Shown here in pieces: positions 1 to 6,714 of a stretch of DNA of 11,702 nt; within the stretch, counting starts at the first letter, position 1; each line of letters begins with the position of its first letter. Under the pieces are notes generated by a model. The model did no database searches. It saw nothing but the letters and a program-made list of their open reading frames with translations, and was not told where the DNA came from. The translations under genes and the position numbers were made by a program. The stretch comes from an uncultured Erysipelotrichaceae bacterium (lineage in GTDB: Bacteria > Bacillota_I > Bacilli_A > Erysipelotrichales > Erysipelotrichaceae), in the NCBI GenBank assembly GCA_934675465.1, contig CAKUQM010000045.1:1-11702 (forward strand), written 5' to 3'.

Positions 1-313
1 CATCTAATTCCATACCACCACATGTACCAACTCTAATAAATGTATCAGCACCACATTTAATTAATTCTTCCATGGCAATAGAAGCACTAGGGCCTCCAAT
101 ACCAGTAGAAGTTACAGAAACCTTCTCACCATTTAAATAGCCAGTATATGTAATATATTCTCTTGAATCAGCAACTAACTTTGCATCATCAAAATGTTTT
201 GCGATCTTTTCACAACGCTTAGGATCTCCTGGAAGAATAACATAACGTCCAACATCCCCCACTCCTACTCCAGTATGGTATTGTTTACCTGAACCTTCAG
301 TATAGTCTATCAT
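1..313 (-). CDS. udp: Uridine phosphorylase, N-terminal part (gene runs off the left edge)
   Basis: The enzyme splits uridine with phosphate into uracil and ribose-1-phosphate in the cytoplasm (pyrimidine salvage). About 104 residues are visible, beginning MIDYTEGSGKQYHTGVG. Family hallmarks of the NP-I nucleoside phosphorylase fold are present: the phosphate-binding PGDPKR loop near residue 30, STGIGGPSASIAMEEL near residues 70-85, and RVGTCGG near residue 97. The STGIGGPS/S-I-A-EEL and R-GT pattern fits uridine phosphorylase better than DeoD-type purine phosphorylase, although the specificity residues in the second half lie outside the window. The start is supported by AAGGAG at 323-328, 9 nt upstream of ATG. 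The gene is divergent from tRNA-Trp. No frame disruption is visible. Confidence 0.88.
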   Translation of the reverse strand, partial: MIDYTEGSGKQYHTGVGVGDVGRYVILPGDPKRCEKIAKHFDDAKLVADSREYITYTGYLNGEKVSVTSTGIGGPSASIAMEELIKCGADTFIRVGTCGGMELD

Positions 314-340
314 ATTAAAATTCTCCTTGTTACTTTTATA

Positions 341-368
341 ATTTTACCTTTTTTCCTTTACATTTGAA
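341..368 (-). promoter_or_regulatory. Probable udp promoter
   Basis: Reading the minus strand, a -35-like TTCAAA (363-368) is separated by 16 nt from a -10-like TAAAAT (341-346). Transcription would begin near 334, giving a leader of about 20 nt that contains the AAGGAG site. The -35 box directly abuts the -35 of the tRNA-Trp promoter on the other strand. This is a consensus match by eye only. Confidence 0.5.
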
Positions 369-386
369 AGTAAAAAATGCTAGAAT
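357..386 (+). promoter_or_regulatory. Probable tRNA-Trp promoter
   Basis: TTTACA (357-362, five of six to the consensus -35), an 18-nt spacer, and an extended -10 TGCTAGAAT (378-386). The expected start near 393 is six nucleotides before the mature 5' end of tRNA-Trp. The arrangement is back to back with the udp promoter. Confidence 0.6.
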
Positions 387-398
387 GATTAGGCGCAT

Positions 399-472
399 AG
401 GGGTGTGGTACAATGGTAGTATACCGGTCTCCAAAACCGTTGATGGGAGTTCGATCCTCTCCACCCCTGCCA
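399..472 (+). tRNA. tRNA-Trp (anticodon CCA)
   Basis: A full cloverleaf can be drawn. The 7-bp acceptor stem is AGGGGTG (399-405) with CACCCCT (462-468), followed by discriminator G469 and an encoded CCA. The D-arm is at 408-422 with GG in the loop. The anticodon loop CTCCAAA (429-435) puts CCA at 431-433. The T-arm is GGGAG/CTCTC with loop TTCGATC. Oddities are a C424-T440 mismatch at the base of the anticodon stem (positions 27-43) and a variable loop of only four bases. CCA reads UGG only, so nothing here suggests UGA is read as tryptophan. Confidence 0.96.
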
Positions 473-485
473 TTAATAGTTATTG

Positions 486-512
486 AAAGCCTTTATTTAT
501 AAGGCTTTTTTT
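486..512 (+). terminator. Intrinsic terminator of tRNA-Trp
   Basis: An 8-bp stem AAAGCCTT (486-493) / AAGGCTTT (501-508) with a 7-nt loop is followed by further T residues, 14 nt after the encoded CCA. tRNA-Trp is therefore probably a single-gene transcript. Confidence 0.85.
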
Positions 513-520
513 AATGTTTA

Positions 521-551
521 AAGTGGCAGGGTTAGAGAGAACCCGCCACTT
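521..551. repeat. GC-rich inverted repeat (12-bp stem)
   Basis: Arms AAGTGGC-A-GGGTT (521-533) and AACCCGCCACTT (540-551) pair over 12 bp with one bulged A (528) and the loop AGAGAG. No T-run follows directly on either strand, so it is not a canonical terminator. It stands out from the surrounding AT-rich DNA and lies just after the tRNA-Trp terminator. The role is unknown; a barrier to read-through or an mRNA 3'-end hairpin are possibilities. Confidence 0.6.
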
Positions 552-623
552 ATTAATATGTATTTTTTCGACAAAACCATTAATTTACTCAAAATTAGTG
601 AATTTTCTTAATATATCGAAAAT

Positions 624-654
624 AAAGAAAAAAGGAAATTCGCAATGAACTTCC
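624..654 (-). terminator. Intrinsic terminator downstream of gdhA
   Basis: Read on the minus strand, GGAAGTTC (654-647), loop ATTGC, GAATTTCC (641-634; one G-T pair), then six T, C and TTT. The orientation of the T-run shows it serves minus-strand transcription, so it ends the gdhA transcript or the candidate RNA lying between. Its 5' arm shares bases 651-654 with the upstream long-range helix. Confidence 0.85.
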
Positions 655-750
655 TTCAAAGAAATGCCGTGGGCCCCCACCGCTAAAATTAGCGCACCCC
701 ACATAATCGTTAGTCAGCTTTCAAGGGAAAATTTAAGCCTCGCACTCCTT
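624..750 (-). ncRNA. Candidate structured RNA, or structured 3' UTR of gdhA (unassigned)
   Basis: On the minus strand downstream of gdhA, this GC-richer stretch folds into nested elements. A long-range helix pairs 718-729 with 651-661. Inside it GTGGG/CCCAC (698-702 with 669-673) encloses the hairpin CGCTA-ATTT-TAGCG (681-694). The stretch ends in a strong terminator (624-654). A possible own promoter is the extended -10 TGT-TAATAT (757-765) with expected start near 750, but no good -35 is seen, so it may simply be the tail of the gdhA mRNA. I could not match it to tmRNA, SRP RNA, RNase P RNA, or the riboswitch motifs I recall (TPP, SAM, lysine, FMN, THF, ZTP). It is shorter than typical 6S RNA and does not form one long hairpin. 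Confidence 0.4.
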
Positions 751-770
751 AATATGATATTAACATAAGC

Positions 771-2090
771 TTAATCCATTTTATTGATAACAGTCACAAA
801 GCCAAAGATATTAGCACCTACTACAAGATTACCTTCTTGACCATATTCTTTCGCAGTATTAGCTACATTATGGTAAATATTAACCATCATTTCTTTTAAC
901 TTAGCATCAGTCTTTTCAAATTCCCACTCAGTTCCTTCTTCATTTTGAACCATCTCAAAATAGCTACAACCAACACCACCTGCATTAGCAGCTTTAGCTG
1001 GACCGAATAAGACATCATGTTCTTGTAGATAAGTTGTAGCTTCAAGAGTTGTAGGCATATTAGCACCCTCACTCACACATAGACAACCATTTTCCACTAA
1101 AGCCTTTGCACTATCTAAATTAATTTCATTTTGAGTAGCACAAGGTAGGCAAATATCACACTTAATCTTAAAGACATCGCTAGGGTTTGTATAATACTTA
1201 GCAGTATCAGAATACTTTAAGTAATTTTCAATTGATTGACGATTTTCCTTAGCCTTAATCAACAACTTATAATCAATACCATTTTCATCAACGATATAAC
1301 CATTTCTATCAGACATCGCAATAACAGTAGCGCCAAGTTCACTAGCCTTAGCACATGCATAAGTAGATACGTTACCAGAACCAGATACAATTACTTTCTT
1401 ATCCTTAAAGCTTAAACCATGATCATTTAGCATCTCTTCAGTGAAATAACATAAACCATAACCTGTAGCCTCAGTTCTACCCTTTAAACCACCTTTGTCT
1501 AAAGGTTTACCAGTTAAAGTGCCAATATCACTACGATACTTTAAATATTGATCAATCATATAACCAATTTCAACACCACTTACACCAATATCACCAGCAG
1601 GAACATCAGTCTTTGAACCAATGAAAGGATATAGTTGATCCATAAACGCTTCACAGAATCTTTTAATTTCAGCAGGTGACTTACCATGAGGATCAAAGTT
1701 ACTGCCACCCTTTCCACCGCCCATAGGACAACCAGTTAAGGCATTCTTAAATGTTTGTTCAAAAGCCAAAGACTTTAAAATTGAAAGATTGACATTCTCA
1801 TTAAAACGTAAACCACCCTTAAAAGGACCAATCGCATTATTATTTTGAACACGATAACCACGATTTACTTGTATATTTCCCTTATCATCCAACCACTCAA
1901 CCTTGAATTCAATAACCCTACAAGGTTCCGCAATTCTCTCTAAATATTTCTTATCCGCAAGTTCTGGATGAACATCATAGAATGGTTCTAATGACTCAAA
2001 CACTTCCTTAACTGCATTCAAGAATTGTGTTTCACCAGGTGCATACTTACATACATATTCATAAGCTTGTTTAACATATTCATTTTTCAT
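771..2090 (-). CDS. gdhA: NADP-type glutamate dehydrogenase
   Basis: The enzyme reductively aminates 2-oxoglutarate with ammonium to glutamate in the cytoplasm, normally as a homohexamer. At 439 residues it is close to full family length (about 445-450). The substrate domain carries KGGLRF (91-96), K115 and the catalytic lysine in PMGGGKGGS (K127), then VPAGDIGVSG (163-172, including D167). GRTEATGYG (204-212) leads into the nucleotide domain, with GSGNVSTYA (237-245), SDRNG (260-264), PCATQNE (316-322), SEGANMPTT (340-348) and FGPAKAANAGGV (362-373). Ser-Asp-Arg at 260-262, after the second strand of the Rossmann fold, resembles NADP-dependent rather than NAD-dependent enzymes; cofactor preference is inferred. 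The start is supported by AGGAGAG at 2101-2107, 10 nt upstream. It appears to be a single-gene unit with its own promoter and downstream terminator. Confidence 0.96.
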   Translation of the reverse strand: MKNEYVKQAYEYVCKYAPGETQFLNAVKEVFESLEPFYDVHPELADKKYLERIAEPCRVIEFKVEWLDDKGNIQVNRGYRVQNNNAIGPFKGGLRFNENVNLSILKSLAFEQTFKNALTGCPMGGGKGGSNFDPHGKSPAEIKRFCEAFMDQLYPFIGSKTDVPAGDIGVSGVEIGYMIDQYLKYRSDIGTLTGKPLDKGGLKGRTEATGYGLCYFTEEMLNDHGLSFKDKKVIVSGSGNVSTYACAKASELGATVIAMSDRNGYIVDENGIDYKLLIKAKENRQSIENYLKYSDTAKYYTNPSDVFKIKCDICLPCATQNEINLDSAKALVENGCLCVSEGANMPTTLEATTYLQEHDVLFGPAKAANAGGVGCSYFEMVQNEEGTEWEFEKTDAKLKEMMVNIYHNVANTAKEYGQEGNLVVGANIFGFVTVINKMD

Positions 2091-2115
2091 AAAACTAGTA
2101 CTCTCCTAGAAAAAC

Positions 2116-2144
2116 ATTATAAATAACAATGTAATTAATTTCAA
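2116..2144 (-). promoter_or_regulatory. gdhA promoter
   Basis: On the minus strand, TTGAAA (2139-2144), a 17-nt spacer and a perfect TATAAT (2116-2121). The expected start near 2109 gives a leader of about 20 nt carrying the AGGAGAG site. This is the best sigma-A-type match in the window. Confidence 0.75.
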
Positions 2145-2146
2145 TG

Positions 2147-2164
2147 AATGTAAATGTTTACATT
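2147..2164. promoter_or_regulatory. cre-like inverted repeat upstream of the gdhA -35
   Basis: AATGTAAATGTTTACATT is a perfect inverted repeat of two 8-bp arms plus the central TG. Compared with the CcpA cre consensus TGNAANCGNTNNCA it differs only at the central C (T here). Its centre is about 46 bp before the predicted gdhA start, which would suit activation or interference with the -35 region. An operator for another regulator is equally possible. Confidence 0.45.
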
Positions 2165-2169
2165 ATATA

Positions 2170-2198
2170 TTCAAACAAAAAAATTAGAATATGATAAT
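2170..2198 (+). promoter_or_regulatory. Divergent plus-strand promoter candidate
   Basis: TTCAAA (2170-2175), a 17-nt spacer and GATAAT (2193-2198), with an expected start near 2205. No protein gene follows on this strand, but a terminator-ended hairpin does. The AT-rich setting makes chance matches likely, so confidence rests on the pairing with the downstream terminator. Confidence 0.45.
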
Positions 2199-2204
2199 AT
2201 AAAT

Positions 2205-2253
2205 ATAGAAACGGTACCCCGTAACCATAAAGTCCTCGAGGCGCCGTTTTTTT
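2205..2253 (+). ncRNA. Candidate small RNA of about 49 nt, divergent from gdhA
   Basis: The stretch begins at the predicted start of the plus-strand promoter and ends in a T-run. The closing stem is AAACGG (2209-2214) / CCGTTT (2244-2249). Inside are a short hairpin GGTAC-CCC-GTAACC (2213-2226, one bulge) that competes with it, and the 8-bp palindrome CCTCGAGG (2234-2241). It is much more GC-rich than its surroundings. No reading frame of note lies on the plus strand. It matches no RNA family I recognise. It could instead be a terminator acting only on stray transcription towards polC. Confidence 0.42.
2209..2253 (+). terminator. Terminator-like stem with seven-T run
   Basis: AAACGG pairs with CCGTTT around a 29-nt interior that can extend the stem (C2217-C2218 with G2240-G2241), ending in seven T (2247-2253). 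The T-run polarity marks the plus strand. The interior is longer than usual for a simple terminator. Confidence 0.5.
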
Positions 2254-2261
2254 AATCACTT

Positions 2262-2288
2262 AAAAAGTTCTGGTAACCAGAACTTTTT
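2262..2288. terminator. Palindromic bidirectional terminator at the polC 3' end
   Basis: A perfect 27-nt palindrome: two 13-nt arms (AAAAAGTTCTGGT and its complement) around a single central A. As RNA it forms a 12-bp stem with a 3-nt loop ending in five U on either strand. It overlaps the last two coordinates of the polC stop codon and should end the recG-rnc-polC transcript. It could also stop plus-strand transcription from the gdhA side. Confidence 0.75.
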
Positions 2289-5200
2289 AAAACAACGATA
2301 CCTGGTTAGAATCATCCAAGTCATCTAAGACATGCAAATCATCTAACTTCTTAATTAAAGTATTCGACAACTGTGTACGATCACTCAAGTCTTCCTTAGA
2401 CAAGAAAGGCATCTTCTCCCTAGCCTCCACAATACTAATCGCAACGTTGGCACCAAGACCATCAATAATAGTAAACGGTGGAATAATCTCATGATTATTA
2501 TCAGGATTAACTCTAAATTCAGTTGCTAAAGACTTATATAAATCGATATTAATCAAACGATACCCTCTAGATACCATCTCATAACATACTTCAATAGTAT
2601 TGAAAATGTCCTTCTCCTTTTTAGAAATAGGATTCTCCCTAGAATTCATCTTAGCCTGTAGTTCCTTCATACGAGCATAAATGCTATCAGCATCCTTCAA
2701 CATCGTCTCAAGCTCATAGGCATCACATCTAAGTGTAAAATAAGAAACATAATAATACTCAGGATAATAAACCTTAAACCAGGCAACTCTGACCGCCATG
2801 ATACAATAAGCAACCGCATGGGCCTTAGGGAACATATACTTAATCTTCTTACAAGATTCAATATACCATCTAGGAACATTATGCTCCTCCATCAGCTTTT
2901 CTTCCTCAGGTGTTAAACCCTTACCCTTTCTGACCTTTTCCATCAAAGTAAACGAAGTCAAAGGCTCAAGATTATAGCTCATCAAAGTGCCCATAATATC
3001 ATCACGACAACCGATAACATCTCTTAGGGCAATACCCTGATGAATAAGCTCTTGGGCATTACCACGCCATACATCAGTACCATGTGACAAACCAGAAATC
3101 TGCACAAGATCTGAGAATACCTTAGGACGAGTTTCCTCAATAGTATTACGAGTATTCAAAGTACCAAACTCAGGAAGACCACAAGCACCAGTCTCCTCAC
3201 GATAATTTGGATTAATAATATTAAGTTCCTTAGAACTAGAGAACAAAGACAAGACCCTAGCATCATTCATCGGAATTGTCTTAACATCGATACCAGAAAC
3301 ATTCTCAAAAAGACGCATAGCCGTAGGATCGACATGCCCTAAAATATCAAACTTTAAGATATTATCTGAATAATCATGATATTCAAAGTGAGTTGACTTC
3401 CAAGGTGCTTCCTTATCATTGGCAGGATACTGAATAGGCGTAACATCCTCAATCTCCATCGTATCTGGAAGTACAACGATACCACCAGCATGCTGACCAG
3501 TAGTACGCTTAACACCAGCACAACCGCTAGCCAATCTATCCTTTTGGGCCCTACTCATATTAGTAATACCCTTTTCTTCACAATATCCTGACACATAACC
3601 AAAGGCTGTCTTATCAGCGACTGTAGAAATGGTACCAGCTCTAAAGACATTATCCTTACCAAAAATCTCTCTTGTGAACAAGTGAGCACGAGGTTGATAA
3701 TCACCAGAGAAGTTTAAATCGATATCTGGAACCTTATCACCATTAAAACCCATGAAAGTCTCAAACGGGATATTTTGACCATTACCCTTCATGATCTCAC
3801 CACACTCTGGACAGGCTTTATCTTCCACGTCATAGCCACTAGCTGCATCTTTAATCCACTCAAAATGATGACACTTAGGACATACATAATGTGGAGGAAG
3901 CGGGTTAACCTCAGTAATACCACTTAAAGTAGCTACCAAAGAAGAACCAACAGAACCTCTAGAACCTACAATATAGCCATCATCATTAGAACGCTTAACC
4001 ATCAAGTGACAAGTATAGTAAATAACACCATAACCATTACCAATAATCGCATCCAATTCTTTCTTAATACGATCAACAATAAATTGGTCATAATTCTTAC
4101 CATATAAAACCTCAGCCTGATAATAAACAAGACGAGTCAAATAATCATCAGCCGAAATAACCTCATCAGTATGCACAAAAGGTTCTTCAACAATACGACA
4201 CTCCTTAGCCTTCTTTATCGCATCCAAGACTCTAGGAGGCCTTAATTCATCAGAGAAAGGAGTGATATTCTCGCACATTTCACTTATCTTCAAAGGATTT
4301 TCAATAACTAATTCCCTAATTAGTTTTTCATCCTCTAACCACGCAAAACAATCAAGCATCTCTTTTGTATTACGGAAATGTTGATCAGGACTCACCTGCT
4401 TTGCCCTTTTCTCCTTATCAAATAGATACAAAGGATGATGAGCACCACCAATGGCTTGTGCTGAAATATATACATCCCTTAATATCTTTTCTTCTTTCTT
4501 AATATAGTGAACATCACCTGTGGCAACCACAATCTTATTTTGTCTTTTTGCCTCAGTAATAATATCCCTTAAATAATCCTTTAAGCGCTCCTTAGTAAAA
4601 GACTCACGATCTCTATATAAGTAACTATAGTTCTCTAATGGCTGTACCTCAATATAATCATAGAAAGAAATAGCCTTGGCAAGCTCTTCCTTAGACCTAG
4701 TTGAAGCTATCTCAAAAACCTCACCATTTAAACAAGCTGAACCAATAAGTAAATCTTTACGATATTCATCAAGTGTTTGTTTAAAGATTCTAGGTTCCGC
4801 AATAAAATCAGAACTACTATCCTTACTATTAGCCTTACCAAAAACAGCCAATTGATCAGTATTAGAAATAGATACAAGCTTAAACAAAGACTTTAGGCCA
4901 GCCTTGTTCTTACATAATACTGTTGTATGGAAAGCTCTACTCTTTACAAAAGCATCTTCACCCTGATAAGCCTTCAATTCGTTTAAAGTCTTAACATTAA
5001 CCTTAGTTAAATCCTTCAACATCAAATTAAAGATTCCAGCCAATACTTCAGCATCATAATTAGCTCTATGCGCTACTTCTTCATCATATGGTACCCCATA
5101 TTGTTTAGCTATCTTGCCCAATTTAAAAGCACGTCTTGTCTTAAACATGGATCTTGAAAGGTCCAAGGTATCAATTACTGGATTTTCAAGCTTAGGCAAA

Positions 5201-6714
5201 CCTAAACGATCTAATTCAGCATTCAAGAAACCATAGTCAAACGATGCATTATGAGCAACCAACACTCTACCCTTAATAAAATCTAAGATTTCATCCTTAC
5301 ATTCTTCAAAAGTTCTTGCGTTTTCAACATCACTATCAGAAATATTAGTTAAATTCTTAATTGTTTCACTAAGCTTAAATGGTGGCTTTACAAAGAAGTC
5401 ACGTTCTTCTTTAACCTGACCCTTGTACATTAAAACCGCACCAAATTCAATAATATGATCATAACGTGTTGATAAGCCTGTTGTTTCCAAGTCAAATACG
5501 ATATATTCTTGATCCAACAATAAATCATCATTACTGTTATAAACAATCTTAAGCTCAGGATAAACCATATTCATTTCACAACCATATAATAGTTTGAAAT
5601 CAAAAGTATCCTTATCAGCGCCCTTCTTAATACCCTTATAAGTTACAAAAGCCTCATGGAAACCCTGTAAATCCAAGTGGTCCGTAATCGCAACAGCCTT
5701 ATGACCATACTTATAAGCAGCCTTAACCAAATCAGTAGGTGAAGACACACCATCCATTTCACTTAATTTAGTATGAGCATGAAGCTCAATTCTTTTTTCT
5801 TCCTCATCATCAACTAAAGGACTAGGATCATCGATATATTCAATCGCATCAACCTCAAATTCATAATCATTAGAGAAAGTATTAAAACGATAGTTACCAT
5901 AAACCGTACACCACTTACCCTCTTTATTATTCTTTAAATCATCCTTAGAAAAACGTTTACCCTCCATCATCTTAGCGATACAGGCATTAGTTGTATCCTT
6001 AAGATAAATCATTTGAATAATAATACCAGTTCTAGTAGTTCGCTCATCGATCTTAAAAATTTGAGCACTTAACTTAACATTGTAGGCAACATCATCCAAG
6101 TCATCAATAATAACAGGTTTGTATTCAACTGTCTTTCTCTTATAATTATTAAACTTTGGCTTGCCATCAGAATTATTATTACTATTAAAAGAAGGTTTAG
6201 AATCATTACTTGATACCACTTCCAAAGGCTTTCTAACCTCTATCTCTGGCTCTTCATCAATATGTTTAAGTTCCATCTCAATTGGCTTACGATAACCTAA
6301 GTCATAGAAAAACAACTTTAAATCATCAATAAATTCTCTATCGTGTTCATAAGCATCCTCATCAATATAAGACAAGGTAAAACCATTATCATTTCTAACA
6401 ACCAAGGCATTATTAAAAGCATGATAACTATCCTTAAAGCCTTGTACAATAGCACTAATTTCCTTATGACTTAATTCATCATCCTTGACATTAAAATATA
6501 AACGAACATGAGAAAAACCAAACGCCTTAAAATAAGCAGCCAATTCCCTTACTGCCTCAAGAGGCAATATCTTTTCATTTTCAATCTTAAGAATCAAAGA
6601 GTCTTTATTTTTCTTATATAAAGAATCAACAACATTAAAAGACTTGAACAATTCACAAGTCTTTTCATCATAGTTCTTCTCACTTAAAAAAGTATCTATA
6701 TTAAATTTATTCAT
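2287..6714 (-). CDS. polC: DNA polymerase III alpha subunit, PolC type
   Basis: This is the replicative polymerase of low-GC Gram-positives, combining synthesis and 3'-5' proofreading. It has 1475 residues (B. subtilis PolC about 1437). Order: N-terminal region (1-200) with an N/S-rich linker near 170-190; OB-like region (205-300); first part of the PHP domain with ELHAHT (310-315) and ITDH (343-346); inserted DEDDh exonuclease (404-570) with FDLETTGLS, HNASFDYGF and HRANYD; second part of PHP with TGDVHY (732-737). The polymerase core has GSRGSVGSS (917-925), a four-Cys zinc site (C945, C948, C968, C971), catalytic PDIDLNF (D997, D999) and FDILGHVD (D1123). A helix-hairpin-helix lies near 1415-1425 and a clamp-binding QVSLF ends the protein. 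All key acidic residues are intact. ATG overlaps the rnc stop by 8 nt with only a weak ribosome site (GGAA), suggesting translational coupling. Confidence 0.98.
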   Translation of the reverse strand: MNKFNIDTFLSEKNYDEKTCELFKSFNVVDSLYKKNKDSLILKIENEKILPLEAVRELAAYFKAFGFSHVRLYFNVKDDELSHKEISAIVQGFKDSYHAFNNALVVRNDNGFTLSYIDEDAYEHDREFIDDLKLFFYDLGYRKPIEMELKHIDEEPEIEVRKPLEVVSSNDSKPSFNSNNNSDGKPKFNNYKRKTVEYKPVIIDDLDDVAYNVKLSAQIFKIDERTTRTGIIIQMIYLKDTTNACIAKMMEGKRFSKDDLKNNKEGKWCTVYGNYRFNTFSNDYEFEVDAIEYIDDPSPLVDDEEEKRIELHAHTKLSEMDGVSSPTDLVKAAYKYGHKAVAITDHLDLQGFHEAFVTYKGIKKGADKDTFDFKLLYGCEMNMVYPELKIVYNSNDDLLLDQEYIVFDLETTGLSTRYDHIIEFGAVLMYKGQVKEERDFFVKPPFKLSETIKNLTNISDSDVENARTFEECKDEILDFIKGRVLVAHNASFDYGFLNAELDRLGLPKLENPVIDTLDLSRSMFKTRRAFKLGKIAKQYGVPYDEEVAHRANYDAEVLAGIFNLMLKDLTKVNVKTLNELKAYQGEDAFVKSRAFHTTVLCKNKAGLKSLFKLVSISNTDQLAVFGKANSKDSSSDFIAEPRIFKQTLDEYRKDLLIGSACLNGEVFEIASTRSKEELAKAISFYDYIEVQPLENYSYLYRDRESFTKERLKDYLRDIITEAKRQNKIVVATGDVHYIKKEEKILRDVYISAQAIGGAHHPLYLFDKEKRAKQVSPDQHFRNTKEMLDCFAWLEDEKLIRELVIENPLKISEMCENITPFSDELRPPRVLDAIKKAKECRIVEEPFVHTDEVISADDYLTRLVYYQAEVLYGKNYDQFIVDRIKKELDAIIGNGYGVIYYTCHLMVKRSNDDGYIVGSRGSVGSSLVATLSGITEVNPLPPHYVCPKCHHFEWIKDAASGYDVEDKACPECGEIMKGNGQNIPFETFMGFNGDKVPDIDLNFSGDYQPRAHLFTREIFGKDNVFRAGTISTVADKTAFGYVSGYCEEKGITNMSRAQKDRLASGCAGVKRTTGQHAGGIVVLPDTMEIEDVTPIQYPANDKEAPWKSTHFEYHDYSDNILKFDILGHVDPTAMRLFENVSGIDVKTIPMNDARVLSLFSSSKELNIINPNYREETGACGLPEFGTLNTRNTIEETRPKVFSDLVQISGLSHGTDVWRGNAQELIHQGIALRDVIGCRDDIMGTLMSYNLEPLTSFTLMEKVRKGKGLTPEEEKLMEEHNVPRWYIESCKKIKYMFPKAHAVAYCIMAVRVAWFKVYYPEYYYVSYFTLRCDAYELETMLKDADSIYARMKELQAKMNSRENPISKKEKDIFNTIEVCYEMVSRGYRLINIDLYKSLATEFRVNPDNNHEIIPPFTIIDGLGANVAISIVEAREKMPFLSKEDLSDRTQLSNTLIKKLDDLHVLDDLDDSNQVSLF

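Noticed and set aside
644..685. A 13-codon plus-strand frame (MNFLQRNAVGPHR) preceded by AAAGGAAA, like a leader peptide
   Set aside because: No plus-strand gene follows for it to control, and the apparent ribosome site is the A-side of the minus-strand terminator.
624..750. 6S RNA, tmRNA, SRP RNA or a known riboswitch as the identity of the structured element
   Set aside because: I could find none of the diagnostic sequences (for example the GGAAGCAGC-type SRP loop, a tmRNA tag frame, or TPP/SAM/lysine cores), and the size and fold do not fit 6S; left unassigned.
2184..2228. A 14-codon minus-strand frame (MVTGYRFYIYIIIF) with GAGGA four nucleotides upstream, opposite the candidate small RNA; resembles a tiny hydrophobic toxin or leader peptide with antisense RNA
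   Set aside because: There is no promoter between the polC terminator and this frame, the peptide is shorter than known type I toxins, and hydrophobic codons are expected by chance in this AT-rich stretch.
2697..2879. 60-codon minus-strand open frame inside polC
   Set aside because: It lies wholly within the intact polC coding region in another frame and has no ribosome site or recognisable domain.
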